DNA from: Streptosporangium album
GTDB lineage: Bacteria; Actinomycetota; Actinomycetes; Streptosporangiales; Streptosporangiaceae
DNA: 64,000 nucleotides
NCBI RefSeq assembly: GCF_014203795.1
Contig: NZ_JACHJU010000006.1
Location: 369,885-433,884 of the forward strand
Direction of reading: 5' to 3'
Both the position numbers and the translations under genes were made by a program. Each line of letters opens with the position of its first letter. Within the stretch, counting starts at the first letter, position 1. Below, one piece after another: positions 1 to 7,245 of the stretch. The notes under the pieces were generated by a model. The model searched no databases. It was not told where the DNA came from and saw only the letters and a list, made by a program, of their open reading frames with translations.

Positions 1-1077
1 GATCGCGTGATCACGATGCTGTCCTTCGGCCTGGATCAGCTCATACGGAGTGTCGGTGAACACGGCGTGGTAGCGATAGCACGGGTGGTGGCCGGGGTCG
101 GTCTGCTCACCCAGTCGTTTGACCCGGCGCACGATCAGGCGGGCGGTTACGGCCTGCCCCTTCTTGGAGGTGAACGCGGTGTAGCGGGTCTCGGCGACCT
201 CGGCATCGGAGATCCACTGCCCGGATTCCTCGTCCAAGATGGCGTTGGGGTAGCTGATCGGGGTCCAGGCGCCCTGGGGGATCGCGGCGATCGCCGCCTT
301 GATTTTGGGGTCCATCTTCGCGGTGAAGGAGAACCGGACATCGGCTCGCCGGCAGGCGCCGATGACCTTGGCGCTGTAGTAGGCCGCATCGCCTCGGCAG
401 AGCAGGATGCCGGTGGCTCCGGCCTCCCGGGCCGTATTGATCGACTCGGTCACGAAGGTGTCTGCGCCGCGGGCGGAGTTGGCGGTGCCGCCGCGCAACC
501 GACTGGCGGTGATGACCGGGGCGGCCAGTGGGGTGGACAGGGCCGAGGCGAGCACGTTGAGACCGCGGACCCGCAGGCTCTTGCCTTGAATCTTGGTGTG
601 CCCGAACCCGGCGCCCTGTTTGGTCGGCCCGTAAATCCGTTTTTGCATCGAGTCCAGATCGAGGAACGCCAGCACGTCCACGCCGGGCAGCAGCGGTGTG
701 TGCGCGGCCAGACGGGCCAGCAGGCGGCGGCCGACCTTCCCGATCTGCCGCACGTTGCCCCACGTCAGACAGCGCAGAAACGACCCGAGCGTGGAGGGGG
801 CGCGGATCCCGGCAAACAACTTATCCATCCCGCCGTGGCGCAGCACGTCCAGATCATCGATGCTGTCGGCCCCGGCGATCATCCCGGCCACGATCGAGCC
901 GATTTTCAGCGGGGCATTCACCCCGAGTCGGTCGGCGATGGTCACGTGCTCCTGAGCCAGACCGGCCAGGTCACAGCGCTCGGCCAGGCGCATCACCGGC
1001 AGCAGGCCTGCGTAGGCGACCGTGTGCTGGTCATCGAAGATCGCATGGGTGTGGGCGGGAGCGTGAGACAATCGCAC
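1..1077 (-). CDS. IS1380-family DDE transposase, 3' end missing
   Basis: About 359 residues are visible from a GTG start that directly follows a TAA stop; the rest runs off the left edge. The readable protein starts VRLSHAPAHTHAIFDDQH and contains the family-type stretches FLDLDSMQKRIYGPTKQG, near the first catalytic Asp, and ILLCRGDAAYYSAKVIGAC around the second Asp. IS1380 transposases are normally about 430-470 residues, so roughly the C-terminal quarter is missing from view. The long open frame on the plus strand over the same bases is a shadow of this gene: it has no recognisable protein features, while this frame reads as a known family throughout. Confidence 0.85.
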   Translation of the reverse strand, partial: MRLSHAPAHTHAIFDDQHTVAYAGLLPVMRLAERCDLAGLAQEHVTIADRLGVNAPLKIGSIVAGMIAGADSIDDLDVLRHGGMDKLFAGIRAPSTLGSFLRCLTWGNVRQIGKVGRRLLARLAAHTPLLPGVDVLAFLDLDSMQKRIYGPTKQGAGFGHTKIQGKSLRVRGLNVLASALSTPLAAPVITASRLRGGTANSARGADTFVTESINTAREAGATGILLCRGDAAYYSAKVIGACRRADVRFSFTAKMDPKIKAAIAAIPQGAWTPISYPNAILDEESGQWISDAEVAETRYTAFTSKKGQAVTARLIVRRVKRLGEQTDPGHHPCYRYHAVFTDTPYELIQAEGQHRDHAI

Positions 1078-1142
1078 TTACGACGTGCCCTCTTGATTCG
1101 GCGGCTGGAAGCGTAGAGAACTCCCATCCTGCCAGGTCAGAG
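1..1142 (-). mobile_element. IS1380-like insertion sequence, partial
   Basis: Right-hand part (5' side of the transposase) of an insertion sequence whose other end lies off the left edge. The only gene is the IS1380-type transposase on the minus strand. The outer boundary is placed at about 1115-1142, where an IS1380-like terminal sequence (CCTCTGACCTGGCAGG, read on the minus strand) lies about 40-65 bases upstream of the transposase start. The partner inverted repeat and target duplication cannot be seen, so the exact border is uncertain. Confidence 0.7.
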
Positions 1143-1151
1143 GGCATCGTC

Positions 1152-1322
1152 ATGTCTACGGTCCAGCCCTCACCTGATAACGCTCGGTGGATTCAGGCTG
1201 AGTCTCGACAACTCCAGGTTAGGACCAGGGCCTCTTTCGTGCGAGAGTTGGCTGCTCAAAAAGCCGCTGGGTTCTTCTGGTCTTTTGAGAGACGCGGAAG
1301 AGGAATATCCCTTAACGGCTAG
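1152..1322 (+). CDS. small hypothetical protein (56 aa)
   Basis: A short frame from ATG 1152 encodes a basic 56-residue protein beginning MSTVQPSPDNARWIQAESRQ, with a probable amphipathic helix in the middle and no motif I recognise. It lies between the IS end and the GIY-YIG gene and stops 22 bases before that gene's start, so the two could be co-transcribed. It may be a real small gene or the tail of something cut by the insertion sequence. Codon use is less GC-rich than in the neighbours. Confidence 0.3.
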   Translation: MSTVQPSPDNARWIQAESRQLQVRTRASFVRELAAQKAAGFFWSFERRGRGISLNG

Positions 1323-1344
1323 ATATTCACAAGGCGGAATCGTA

Positions 1345-1878
1345 ATGGCCACGCTGTATCGCTTCTTCGACCAGGACGGGACGCTCCTCTACGTCGGGAT
1401 CACCGAGTCGCCGCTCGTGCGGTTGGATGGGCATGCGGCCACCCAGCCTTGGTGGGGCGAGGTCCGGTCGGCCACTTATGAGCATTTTTCGAGCCGGGCG
1501 GAAGCGCGTGAGGCGGAGCTCAACGCCATCCGGTCCGAGCATCCCGCGTTCAACGTCGCCGACAACGGCGATCCGCGGCTTTCTGAGCGGCTCGCCGCGT
1601 GGGACGCGCGGATGCAGCGACGGGCGATAGCCGCTGGGCATGCGTTTCACGGGGGGCCGGATCACCGTCAGCCGCCGTACGACGTGCCGTGCCCGACGCC
1701 GACGTGCGGGGCGCTGGAGTTCGAGCCGTGCCATACGGCAGTGGGCCGGGTGAAGGAGGAGGCGCATTCGGTGCGGGACCGTGACTCGTGGAAGGCTCGG
1801 CATTGCCGGACGTGCGGAGCGCCGCCTCGGGCAGGGAAAGACATGCTTCCTGGGCCACGGCGCCAGCTTCGTCCGTGA
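1345..1878 (+). CDS. GIY-YIG domain protein with C-terminal zinc-finger-like motif
   Basis: 177 residues. The N-terminus has a GIY-YIG nuclease-type fold signature: LYRFFDQDGTLLYVGITES (residues 4-22), followed by an Arg-containing helix and a helix with the usual Glu (SRAEAREAELNAIR). The C-terminal third has paired cysteines (CPTPTCGALEFEPC, later CRTCGAP) and a histidine, resembling the small zinc fingers found in actinobacterial phage- and mobile-associated proteins. ATG 1345 is chosen because AAGGCGG lies about 8 bases upstream; the in-frame upstream extension is not family-like. Such proteins are often accessory genes. No specific DNA target can be inferred. Confidence 0.75.
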   Translation: MATLYRFFDQDGTLLYVGITESPLVRLDGHAATQPWWGEVRSATYEHFSSRAEAREAELNAIRSEHPAFNVADNGDPRLSERLAAWDARMQRRAIAAGHAFHGGPDHRQPPYDVPCPTPTCGALEFEPCHTAVGRVKEEAHSVRDRDSWKARHCRTCGAPPRAGKDMLPGPRRQLRP

Positions 1879-2022
1879 GGGGGTGGGGGGTTGCCGTTGT
1901 GGTTGGTTGTCCCGGTGGGGAACACAGGGGGAACAGCAGGCCTGAATACGGCCATCGATCGCCGTCGATAGCCAACGAAGTATTTCCACTCTGACTTGCG
2001 GAACCGCATGTGGCCAATCACA

Positions 2023-2113
2023 GTCAACGGTAGCCAGTTGGCCTGGAAGCGGTCTTCAAAACCGACGAGGCCGAGGTTCTCGGCCTGACGGGTTCGATTC
2101 CCGTCCGCCTCCG
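2023..2113 (+). tRNA. selC: tRNA-Sec (UCA), with non-pairing 5' acceptor strand
   Basis: The anticodon loop CTTCAAA (2054-2060) carries TCA at 2056-2058 on a GGT/ACC stem. A long variable arm (GAGGCCGAG...CTCGGCCT) and a 5-bp T stem (2088-2092/2100-2104) with loop TTCGATT follow, then CCGCCTCC and discriminator G at 2113. These are tRNA-Sec hallmarks, and selA-selB follow. The 5' acceptor strand should read GGAGGCGG but 2023-2030 reads GTCAACGG, leaving four consecutive mismatches (2024-2027). The D arm is also irregular. The 5' third therefore looks replaced or decayed; this may be a pseudo-tRNA, with a functional selC elsewhere. Confidence 0.65.
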
Positions 2114-2161
2114 CTCTGTTTCCGTACCCGTGGACCCATGGGGCGCGCTCCGCGCGCCGGC
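2073..2161 (+). repeat. selC 3' end plus ghost selA start, copy A
   Basis: Copy A of a diverged direct repeat. Bases 2073-2135 align without gaps to 2491-2553, with 52 of 63 positions identical; similarity continues for about 25 bases after a one-base gap. Copy A covers the 3' half of the tRNA-Sec and then a GTG at 2130 in the position of the selA start. The one-base deletion breaks the selA frame, so this is a dead start. Confidence 0.8.
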
Positions 2162-2229
2162 GGGTCCGTGTCCGGCCGTGTCCTCGCCCTGGCAGAGCCC
2201 CCCGCCGACGGGCCCCGGGAGCCCTAGCG

Positions 2230-2345
2230 GAAGCAGATCCTCCCAGCGCACCTCGCGCCCGATCGCCTCGCCGATGATCCTGACCTGCTCGGTATGGGTG
2301 ATCGACTCGGGGCCTGTGATCACATACTTGGCTCCGTCGTGTCCA
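2230..2345 (-). pseudogene. Remnant of NmrA-like NAD(P)-binding protein
   Basis: Reading the minus strand from about 2345 gives GHDGAKYVITGPESITHTEQ and then VRIIGEAIGREVRWEDL, the C-terminal region of NmrA-like/azoreductase-type short-chain proteins, where ...GPESLTQAEQV...IG..I.R......DL is typical. Both ends are missing: the similarity stops near 2235 and no upstream domain is present. The fragment sits wholly between the two selC/selA repeat copies, so it came with the rearrangement or was captured by it. Confidence 0.6.
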
Positions 2346-2490
2346 GAGGAGCGCGGCCAGGGCGCGCCACTATCCCGAGGGTTCCGGCGGCGGGCCGAAG
2401 GTCCAGTCCGTGCTCTGGGGGTCGACGGTCACGGTGACGCGCTGGCCGACGTCGAGATTACGGTAGAGCGGGCCGGGCAGCCGCCCCGGT

Positions 2491-2580
2491 GAGGTTTTCG
2501 GCCCGGCGGGTTCTATTCCGGCCCGCCTCCGTTCTATTTTCGTACCTATGGACTCACGGAGGCGTGTTCCGCGCACCGAC
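2491..2580 (+). repeat. selC 3' end plus true selA start, copy B
   Basis: Copy B of the repeat described for 2073-2161. Here the tRNA part is degraded: the conserved TTCGATT T loop reads TTCTATT and the T stem has a G-G clash. The selA start at 2548 is intact and opens the functional gene. The paired copies show that selC and selA were once immediately adjacent and that about 420 bp now separates the duplicated ends. Confidence 0.8.
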
Positions 2581-3837
2581 CTGGTGCTCGCCGACCCGCG
2601 GCTGGTCGCGACGGCGGGGAGGCTGGGGCGGGCGATCGTCAAGGACGCCGTGGCGCAGGCCCAGCGGCGGGCGCGGCAGGGCGAGATCGGTCCCGAGGAG
2701 GTCGCGGACGCGGCGGTGGCGGCGCTTCCGCCGTACGCCACGAGCATGCGGCCGGTGATCAACATGACCGGGGTGCTGCTCCACACCAACCTCGGCCGCG
2801 CGCCCCTGTCCTCGGCGGCGATCGCCTCGGCGGCGGCCGCCGCCGGCTCCGCGGACGTGGAGTTCGACCTGGCCACCGGGGCCCGTGCCCGTCGCGGCAG
2901 GGGCGCGCTGGAGGCGCTCGCGCGGGCCGTGCCCGCCGCCGAGGACGTGCACCTGGTCAACAACAACGCCGCCGCGCTCGTGCTGGTGGCCACCGTGTTC
3001 GCCGCCGGACGGGAGATCGTTATCAGCCGGGGCGAACTGGTGGAGATCGGGGACGGGTTCCGCATCCCCGACCTGCTGATCTCCACCGGCGCGAGGCTGC
3101 GTGAGGTGGGCACCACCAACCGCACCTCCTACGCGGACTACGCGGCTGCCGTGGGACCCGAGACCGGGCTCGTGCTCAAGGTGCATCCGTCGAACTTCCG
3201 GGTCGAGGGCTTCACCGGTTCGGTCGAGGTCGCGGCGCTCGCGGGGTTGGGCGTGCCGATCGTGGTCGACATCGGTTCCGGCCTGCTCGCGCGCGAACCG
3301 CTGCTGCCCGAGGAGCCCGATGCGGCGGGTGTGCTCAAGGCGGGGGCCGACCTGGTCACCGCCAGTGGAGACAAGCTGCTCGGCGGGCCGCAGGCCGGCC
3401 TGCTGCTCGGCCGGCGGGACCTGGTCGAACGGTGCAGGCGGCACCCGCTCGCCCGTGCCCTGCGGGTGGACAAGCTGACCCTGGCCGCGCTGGAGGCCAC
3501 CCTGCGCGGACCCGCCACCCCCCTCCATGAGGCACTGCGCGCCGATCCGGCGGCGCTGGGCGAACGCGCGGGAATGCTCGCCGACAAGCTGGCCGGAGCC
3601 GGAATCGACGCGAGAGCCGTATCGAGCGAGGCCACCGTGGGCGGTGGGGGAGCGCCCGGTGTGACGCTGCCCAGCGCGGCGGTGAGCCTGCCCGAGCGGT
3701 TCACCGTGCCGCTGCGGACCGGCGCGATTCCGGTCGTCGGCCGGGTGGAGGGCGGCCGGCTCCTACTCGACCTGCGGACCCTCCCCGTGGACCGGGACGA
3801 CGACGTGATGCGCGCGGTTCTGGAGGCGGACGGCTGA
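2548..3837 (+). CDS. selA: L-seryl-tRNA(Sec) selenium transferase
   Basis: PLP enzyme (429 aa) that converts seryl-tRNA(Sec) to selenocysteyl-tRNA(Sec) using selenophosphate. The N-terminus MDSRRRVPRTDLVLADPRL is the usual tRNA-binding start. The stretch INMTGVLLHTNLGRAPLS is typical of SelA, and the PLP lysine is Lys276 in SGDKLLGGPQAG. Length is slightly shorter than the E. coli enzyme (about 460 aa) but all core segments are there. It overlaps selB by one base (TGATG), so the two are translationally coupled. The start codon lies within copy B of the selC/selA repeat, which probably also carries the promoter region. No selD gene is in the window. Confidence 0.95.
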   Translation: MDSRRRVPRTDLVLADPRLVATAGRLGRAIVKDAVAQAQRRARQGEIGPEEVADAAVAALPPYATSMRPVINMTGVLLHTNLGRAPLSSAAIASAAAAAGSADVEFDLATGARARRGRGALEALARAVPAAEDVHLVNNNAAALVLVATVFAAGREIVISRGELVEIGDGFRIPDLLISTGARLREVGTTNRTSYADYAAAVGPETGLVLKVHPSNFRVEGFTGSVEVAALAGLGVPIVVDIGSGLLAREPLLPEEPDAAGVLKAGADLVTASGDKLLGGPQAGLLLGRRDLVERCRRHPLARALRVDKLTLAALEATLRGPATPLHEALRADPAALGERAGMLADKLAGAGIDARAVSSEATVGGGGAPGVTLPSAAVSLPERFTVPLRTGAIPVVGRVEGGRLLLDLRTLPVDRDDDVMRAVLEADG

Positions 3838-5690
3838 TGCACGTCGTCGCGACGGCGGGACACGTCGACCACGGCAAGTCCACCCTGGTCAGGGCGCTCA
3901 CCGGGATGGAGCCCGACCGGCTGGAGGAGGAGCGGAGGCGGGGCCTGACGATCGAGCTCGGGTACGTCTGGGCGACGCTGCCCTCGGGCGAGCGGCTGGC
4001 CTTCGTCGACGTGCCCGGACACGAGCGGTTCCTCGGCACGATGCTGGCGGGGGTCGGTTCGGCGCCCGCCGTCATGTTCGTGGTGGCGGCCGACGAGGGC
4101 TGGATGCCGCAGTCGCAGGAGCATCTGGTCGCGCTGCAGGCCCTCGGCGTACGGCATGGCCTGCTCGCGGTGACCCGGGCCGACCTGGCCGATCCGGCGC
4201 CGGCGATCGGGCAGGCACGGGCCCGGATGGCCGCGGCCGGCCTCGGCGAAGTCGAGACGCTGGCGGTGAGCGGCCGTACGGGGCAGGGGCTCGGCGAGCT
4301 GAGGGAGGCGTTGGACCGGCTGGTGGCCGCGCTGCCGGTGCCCGACCCGGAGGCGCCGGTCCGGCTCTGGGTGGACCGGGCGTTCAGCGTGCGGGGCAGC
4401 GGCATGGTGGTGACCGGGACGCTGCCCGAGGGGACGATCGCGGTCGGAGACGGACTGGCGCTCCCCGGCGGTCCGGTCCGGGTCCGGGGACTGGAGAGCC
4501 TGAAGGAACCCCGGACCTCTGTGACCGGTGTGGCACGTGTGGCGGTCAACCTGCGCGGGCAGGGCGTCCCCGAACGCGGCCAGGCGCTGGTCACGCCGGG
4601 GGCGTGGACCTTCACCGACCAACTCGACGTGCGGCTCTCCCCGGTCGGAGCCGCCGGGGACCCCGGGGCGATCGGCGTCGATCCCCGGGCGCGGGAGAAG
4701 ACCGGCCGGGCGCATGAGCCGGGAGAGCGGGATCAGGGTGACCTGCCGCGCCGGCTGACCGCCCACATCGGGTCGGCGGCGGTGGTGTGCGAGGTGCGGC
4801 CACTCGGCGGGCGGATCGTACGGCTCCACCTGGCCAGGCCGCTCCCGCTGCACCTGGGCGACGTGCTGCTGCTCCGCGATCCCGGCCGGGACCGCGCCGA
4901 GGTGCGGGTCCTCGCCGGGGTGGACGTGCTCGACCTGCGTCCTCCGGCGTTGCGCCGCCGGGGGGCGGCGCGGGAACGTGCGGCCCAACTCGCCCAGGCC
5001 CGGCCGGACGCGGCCTCGCTGCTCCGCGCCCACCCCCTGCTCCGCGCCGGTGACCTGCTGGCCATGGGGTGCGGCCCGGAGGGAGAGCCGGTGTGCGGTG
5101 ACTGGCACGCCGATCCGCCCTACTGGTCGAGCCTGGGAGAGCGCCTTCCCCAGGTGGTACGGCGGTACGCCGCCGATCATCCGCTGGAGCCGGGCATGCC
5201 GGTGGAGGCGGCCCGCCGCGAGCTGGGCCTGCCCGACCGGCGGCTGGTCGCCGCACTCGTACGACGCCCGCTCACCGTCGCCGACGGGCGGATCGTGAGC
5301 GGCTCTTCGGGCCTGCCCGCTCCGGTGGCCCGGGCACTCGAGCGGCTCGGCGCGGAGCTGTCCGCCCATCCCTTCCGCGCGCCGGAGGCCGGGCGGCTCA
5401 CCGAGCTGGGGCTGGGGCCCCGGGAGTTGGCGGCGGCCGTACGGACGGGGGCGCTGCTGCGCGTGGCCGAGGGAATCGTGCTGCTGCCCGGCGCGGACGT
5501 CCGGGCCGCGGCGTCGCTCGCCCGGCTGCCGCAGCCGTTCACCGTCAGCCAGGCCAGACAGGCCCTGGACACCAGCCGCAGGGTCGCGGTGCCGCTGCTG
5601 GAGCACCTCGACCGTAAGGGGCTCACCGAACGGATCGACGAGGCCCACCGGCGATGCCGGGTGCCGTCACCCGGCCGGGGCGCGCCGTAG
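3837..5690 (+). CDS. selB: Selenocysteine-specific elongation factor
   Basis: 617-residue GTPase that carries selenocysteyl-tRNA to the ribosome at UGA codons with a SECIS element. The P-loop GHVDHGKST is at residues 8-16, the switch I threonine lies in RRGLTIELGY, and the DVPGHERF G3 motif follows near residue 57. EF-Tu-like domains 2 and 3 follow, then C-terminal winged-helix repeats (about residues 420-610), which bind SECIS RNA; the region around 340-420 is Arg-rich. Its partner selA is directly upstream. No selenoprotein gene with an in-frame UGA was recognised in this window, so the substrate, commonly a formate dehydrogenase, is likely elsewhere. Confidence 0.93.
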   Translation: MHVVATAGHVDHGKSTLVRALTGMEPDRLEEERRRGLTIELGYVWATLPSGERLAFVDVPGHERFLGTMLAGVGSAPAVMFVVAADEGWMPQSQEHLVALQALGVRHGLLAVTRADLADPAPAIGQARARMAAAGLGEVETLAVSGRTGQGLGELREALDRLVAALPVPDPEAPVRLWVDRAFSVRGSGMVVTGTLPEGTIAVGDGLALPGGPVRVRGLESLKEPRTSVTGVARVAVNLRGQGVPERGQALVTPGAWTFTDQLDVRLSPVGAAGDPGAIGVDPRAREKTGRAHEPGERDQGDLPRRLTAHIGSAAVVCEVRPLGGRIVRLHLARPLPLHLGDVLLLRDPGRDRAEVRVLAGVDVLDLRPPALRRRGAARERAAQLAQARPDAASLLRAHPLLRAGDLLAMGCGPEGEPVCGDWHADPPYWSSLGERLPQVVRRYAADHPLEPGMPVEAARRELGLPDRRLVAALVRRPLTVADGRIVSGSSGLPAPVARALERLGAELSAHPFRAPEAGRLTELGLGPRELAAAVRTGALLRVAEGIVLLPGADVRAAASLARLPQPFTVSQARQALDTSRRVAVPLLEHLDRKGLTERIDEAHRRCRVPSPGRGAP

Positions 5691-5942
5691 GCCACCTGCG
5701 ACCGGTGGGCGGACGGACGGAGGAGCCTGTCCGGTTACTGGATTAGTCGATGGGTATGTACTTTGACCTGGGGAGAACCGTCGCCGCCGCCGAGTGCGGC
5801 GGCAGACCGCCCGCCGGGAGGATCGCTCGCGGAAGCCGCAGGGGCGGTGCCGCTCATCACCTCCGGTCCCGGTCCGGCCGTCGCCGCTCTCCACGGGGAG
5901 ATGGCCACTCCGCCGGTGTTTCCGGCGAGGAGGGAAAGCGTC

Positions 5943-7166
5943 ATGCCGGATAACAAGGGCGTCACCTACCAGGGGCCGGGCAAAGTGGAGGTCGAGACCA
6001 TCGCCTACCCCGAGTTCGAGCTCAAGGACGGACCCGGGGTCAACCCGGCCAACGTGGGGCGCAAGGTCCGGCACGGCGCGATCGTCAAGGCCATCGCGAC
6101 GAACATCTGCGGCAGCGACCAGCACATGGTCCGCGGCCGTACCACCGCGCCTCCGGGGCTCATCCTCGGCCACGAGATCACCGGTGAGGTCGTCGAGGTC
6201 GGCCCGGACGTGGAGTTCATCAAGGTGGGCGACCTCGTCTCGGTCCCCTTCAACATCGCCTGCGGCCGCTGCCGCAACTGCAAGGAGGGCAAGACCGGCG
6301 TCTGCGAGAACGTCAACCCCGACCGGCCCGGTTCGGCCTACGGGTACGTCGACATGGGCGGCTGGCCCGGCGGGCAGGCCAAGTACGTGCTCGTCCCCTA
6401 CGCCGACTGGAATCTACTGAAATTTCCGGACAAGGAGCAGGCGATGGAGAAGATCCTCGACCTGGCCATGCTCACGGACATCTTCCCGACCGGTTTCCAC
6501 GGCTGTGTCACCGCAGGGGTGGGACCGGGATCGACCGTCTACATCGCGGGGGCCGGCCCGGTCGGGCTCGCCGCCGGGGTCTCGGCGTTCCTGCTCGGGG
6601 CCGCCGTGGTCATCATCGGCGACCTGAACAAGGACCGCCTCGCCCAGGCCCGCAGCTTCGGCTGCGAGACCGTCGACGTCTCCCAGGGCGAACCGAAGGA
6701 CCAGATCGAGCAGATCCTCGGCGTACCCGAGGTGGACTGCGGCGTCGACGCCGTCGGATTCGAGGCCCGCGGCCACGGCGCCCAGTCGGACACCGAACAG
6801 CCCGCCACCGTGCTCAACTCGCTCATGGAGATCACCCGCGCCGGCGGCGCGCTCGGCATCCCGGGACTGTACGTGACCGGCGACCCCGGAGCCTCCGACG
6901 AGGCGGCCAAGCACGGCTCCCTGTCCATCCGCCTCGGCCTCGGCTGGGCCAAGTCGCTCTCCTTCGCCACCGGGCAGTGCCCCGTCATGCGGTACAACCG
7001 CCAGCTGATGATGGCGATCCTGAACGACCGGGTGCAGATCGCCAAGGCGGTCAACGCCATGCCGATCCCGCTGGACCAGGCACCCCAGGGATACGCGGAC
7101 TTCGACAAGGGCGCCGCGTGCAAATACGTGCTGGACCCGCACGGCATGCTGGCCGCCTCCACCTGA
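5943..7166 (+). CDS. fdhA: Glutathione-independent formaldehyde dehydrogenase (Zn, NAD)
   Basis: 407-residue zinc-dependent medium-chain dehydrogenase. Catalytic zinc ligands are Cys56 in NICGSDQH and the His of GHEITGEV; the structural zinc site is CGRCRNCKEGKTGVC (about 107-121). The Rossmann motif is YIAGAGPVGLAAG. The insert KYVLVPYADWNLLKFPDK and the long C-terminal loop match the FdhA subgroup, which oxidises formaldehyde to formate with bound NAD. Start 5943 is chosen for the strong GAGGAGGG site just upstream; the 60-codon upstream extension is not conserved-looking. Its place after selA-selB fits a C1 pathway, since formate dehydrogenases are common selenoproteins. Confidence 0.9.
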   Translation: MPDNKGVTYQGPGKVEVETIAYPEFELKDGPGVNPANVGRKVRHGAIVKAIATNICGSDQHMVRGRTTAPPGLILGHEITGEVVEVGPDVEFIKVGDLVSVPFNIACGRCRNCKEGKTGVCENVNPDRPGSAYGYVDMGGWPGGQAKYVLVPYADWNLLKFPDKEQAMEKILDLAMLTDIFPTGFHGCVTAGVGPGSTVYIAGAGPVGLAAGVSAFLLGAAVVIIGDLNKDRLAQARSFGCETVDVSQGEPKDQIEQILGVPEVDCGVDAVGFEARGHGAQSDTEQPATVLNSLMEITRAGGALGIPGLYVTGDPGASDEAAKHGSLSIRLGLGWAKSLSFATGQCPVMRYNRQLMMAILNDRVQIAKAVNAMPIPLDQAPQGYADFDKGAACKYVLDPHGMLAAST

Positions 7167-7196
7167 CGGGACGCCCTTCCGGCGGAGGGGCCCGCC

Positions 7197-7222
7197 GCGT
7201 GCTCCCCGCCGGGGGAGCACGC
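7197..7222. terminator. Bidirectional hairpin between fdhA and the oxidoreductase operon
   Basis: An 11-bp perfect stem GCGTGCTCCCC/GGGGAGCACGC with a 4-base loop lies between the convergent stops of fdhA (7166) and the molybdenum subunit (7246). It has no T-tract but, like many actinomycete terminators, could serve both strands. Confidence 0.65.
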
Positions 7223-7245
7223 GACGAGCCTCCGGGCCGGCCGCC

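Noticed and set aside
7..1116. A 369-codon plus-strand frame at the left edge
   Set aside because: No protein family is visible in it, whereas the minus strand over the same bases reads as an IS1380 transposase from a GTG start.
3138..5648. An 836-codon minus-strand frame over selA and selB
   Set aside because: Shadow frame. The composition is low-complexity and the plus strand encodes two well-known proteins with all motifs.
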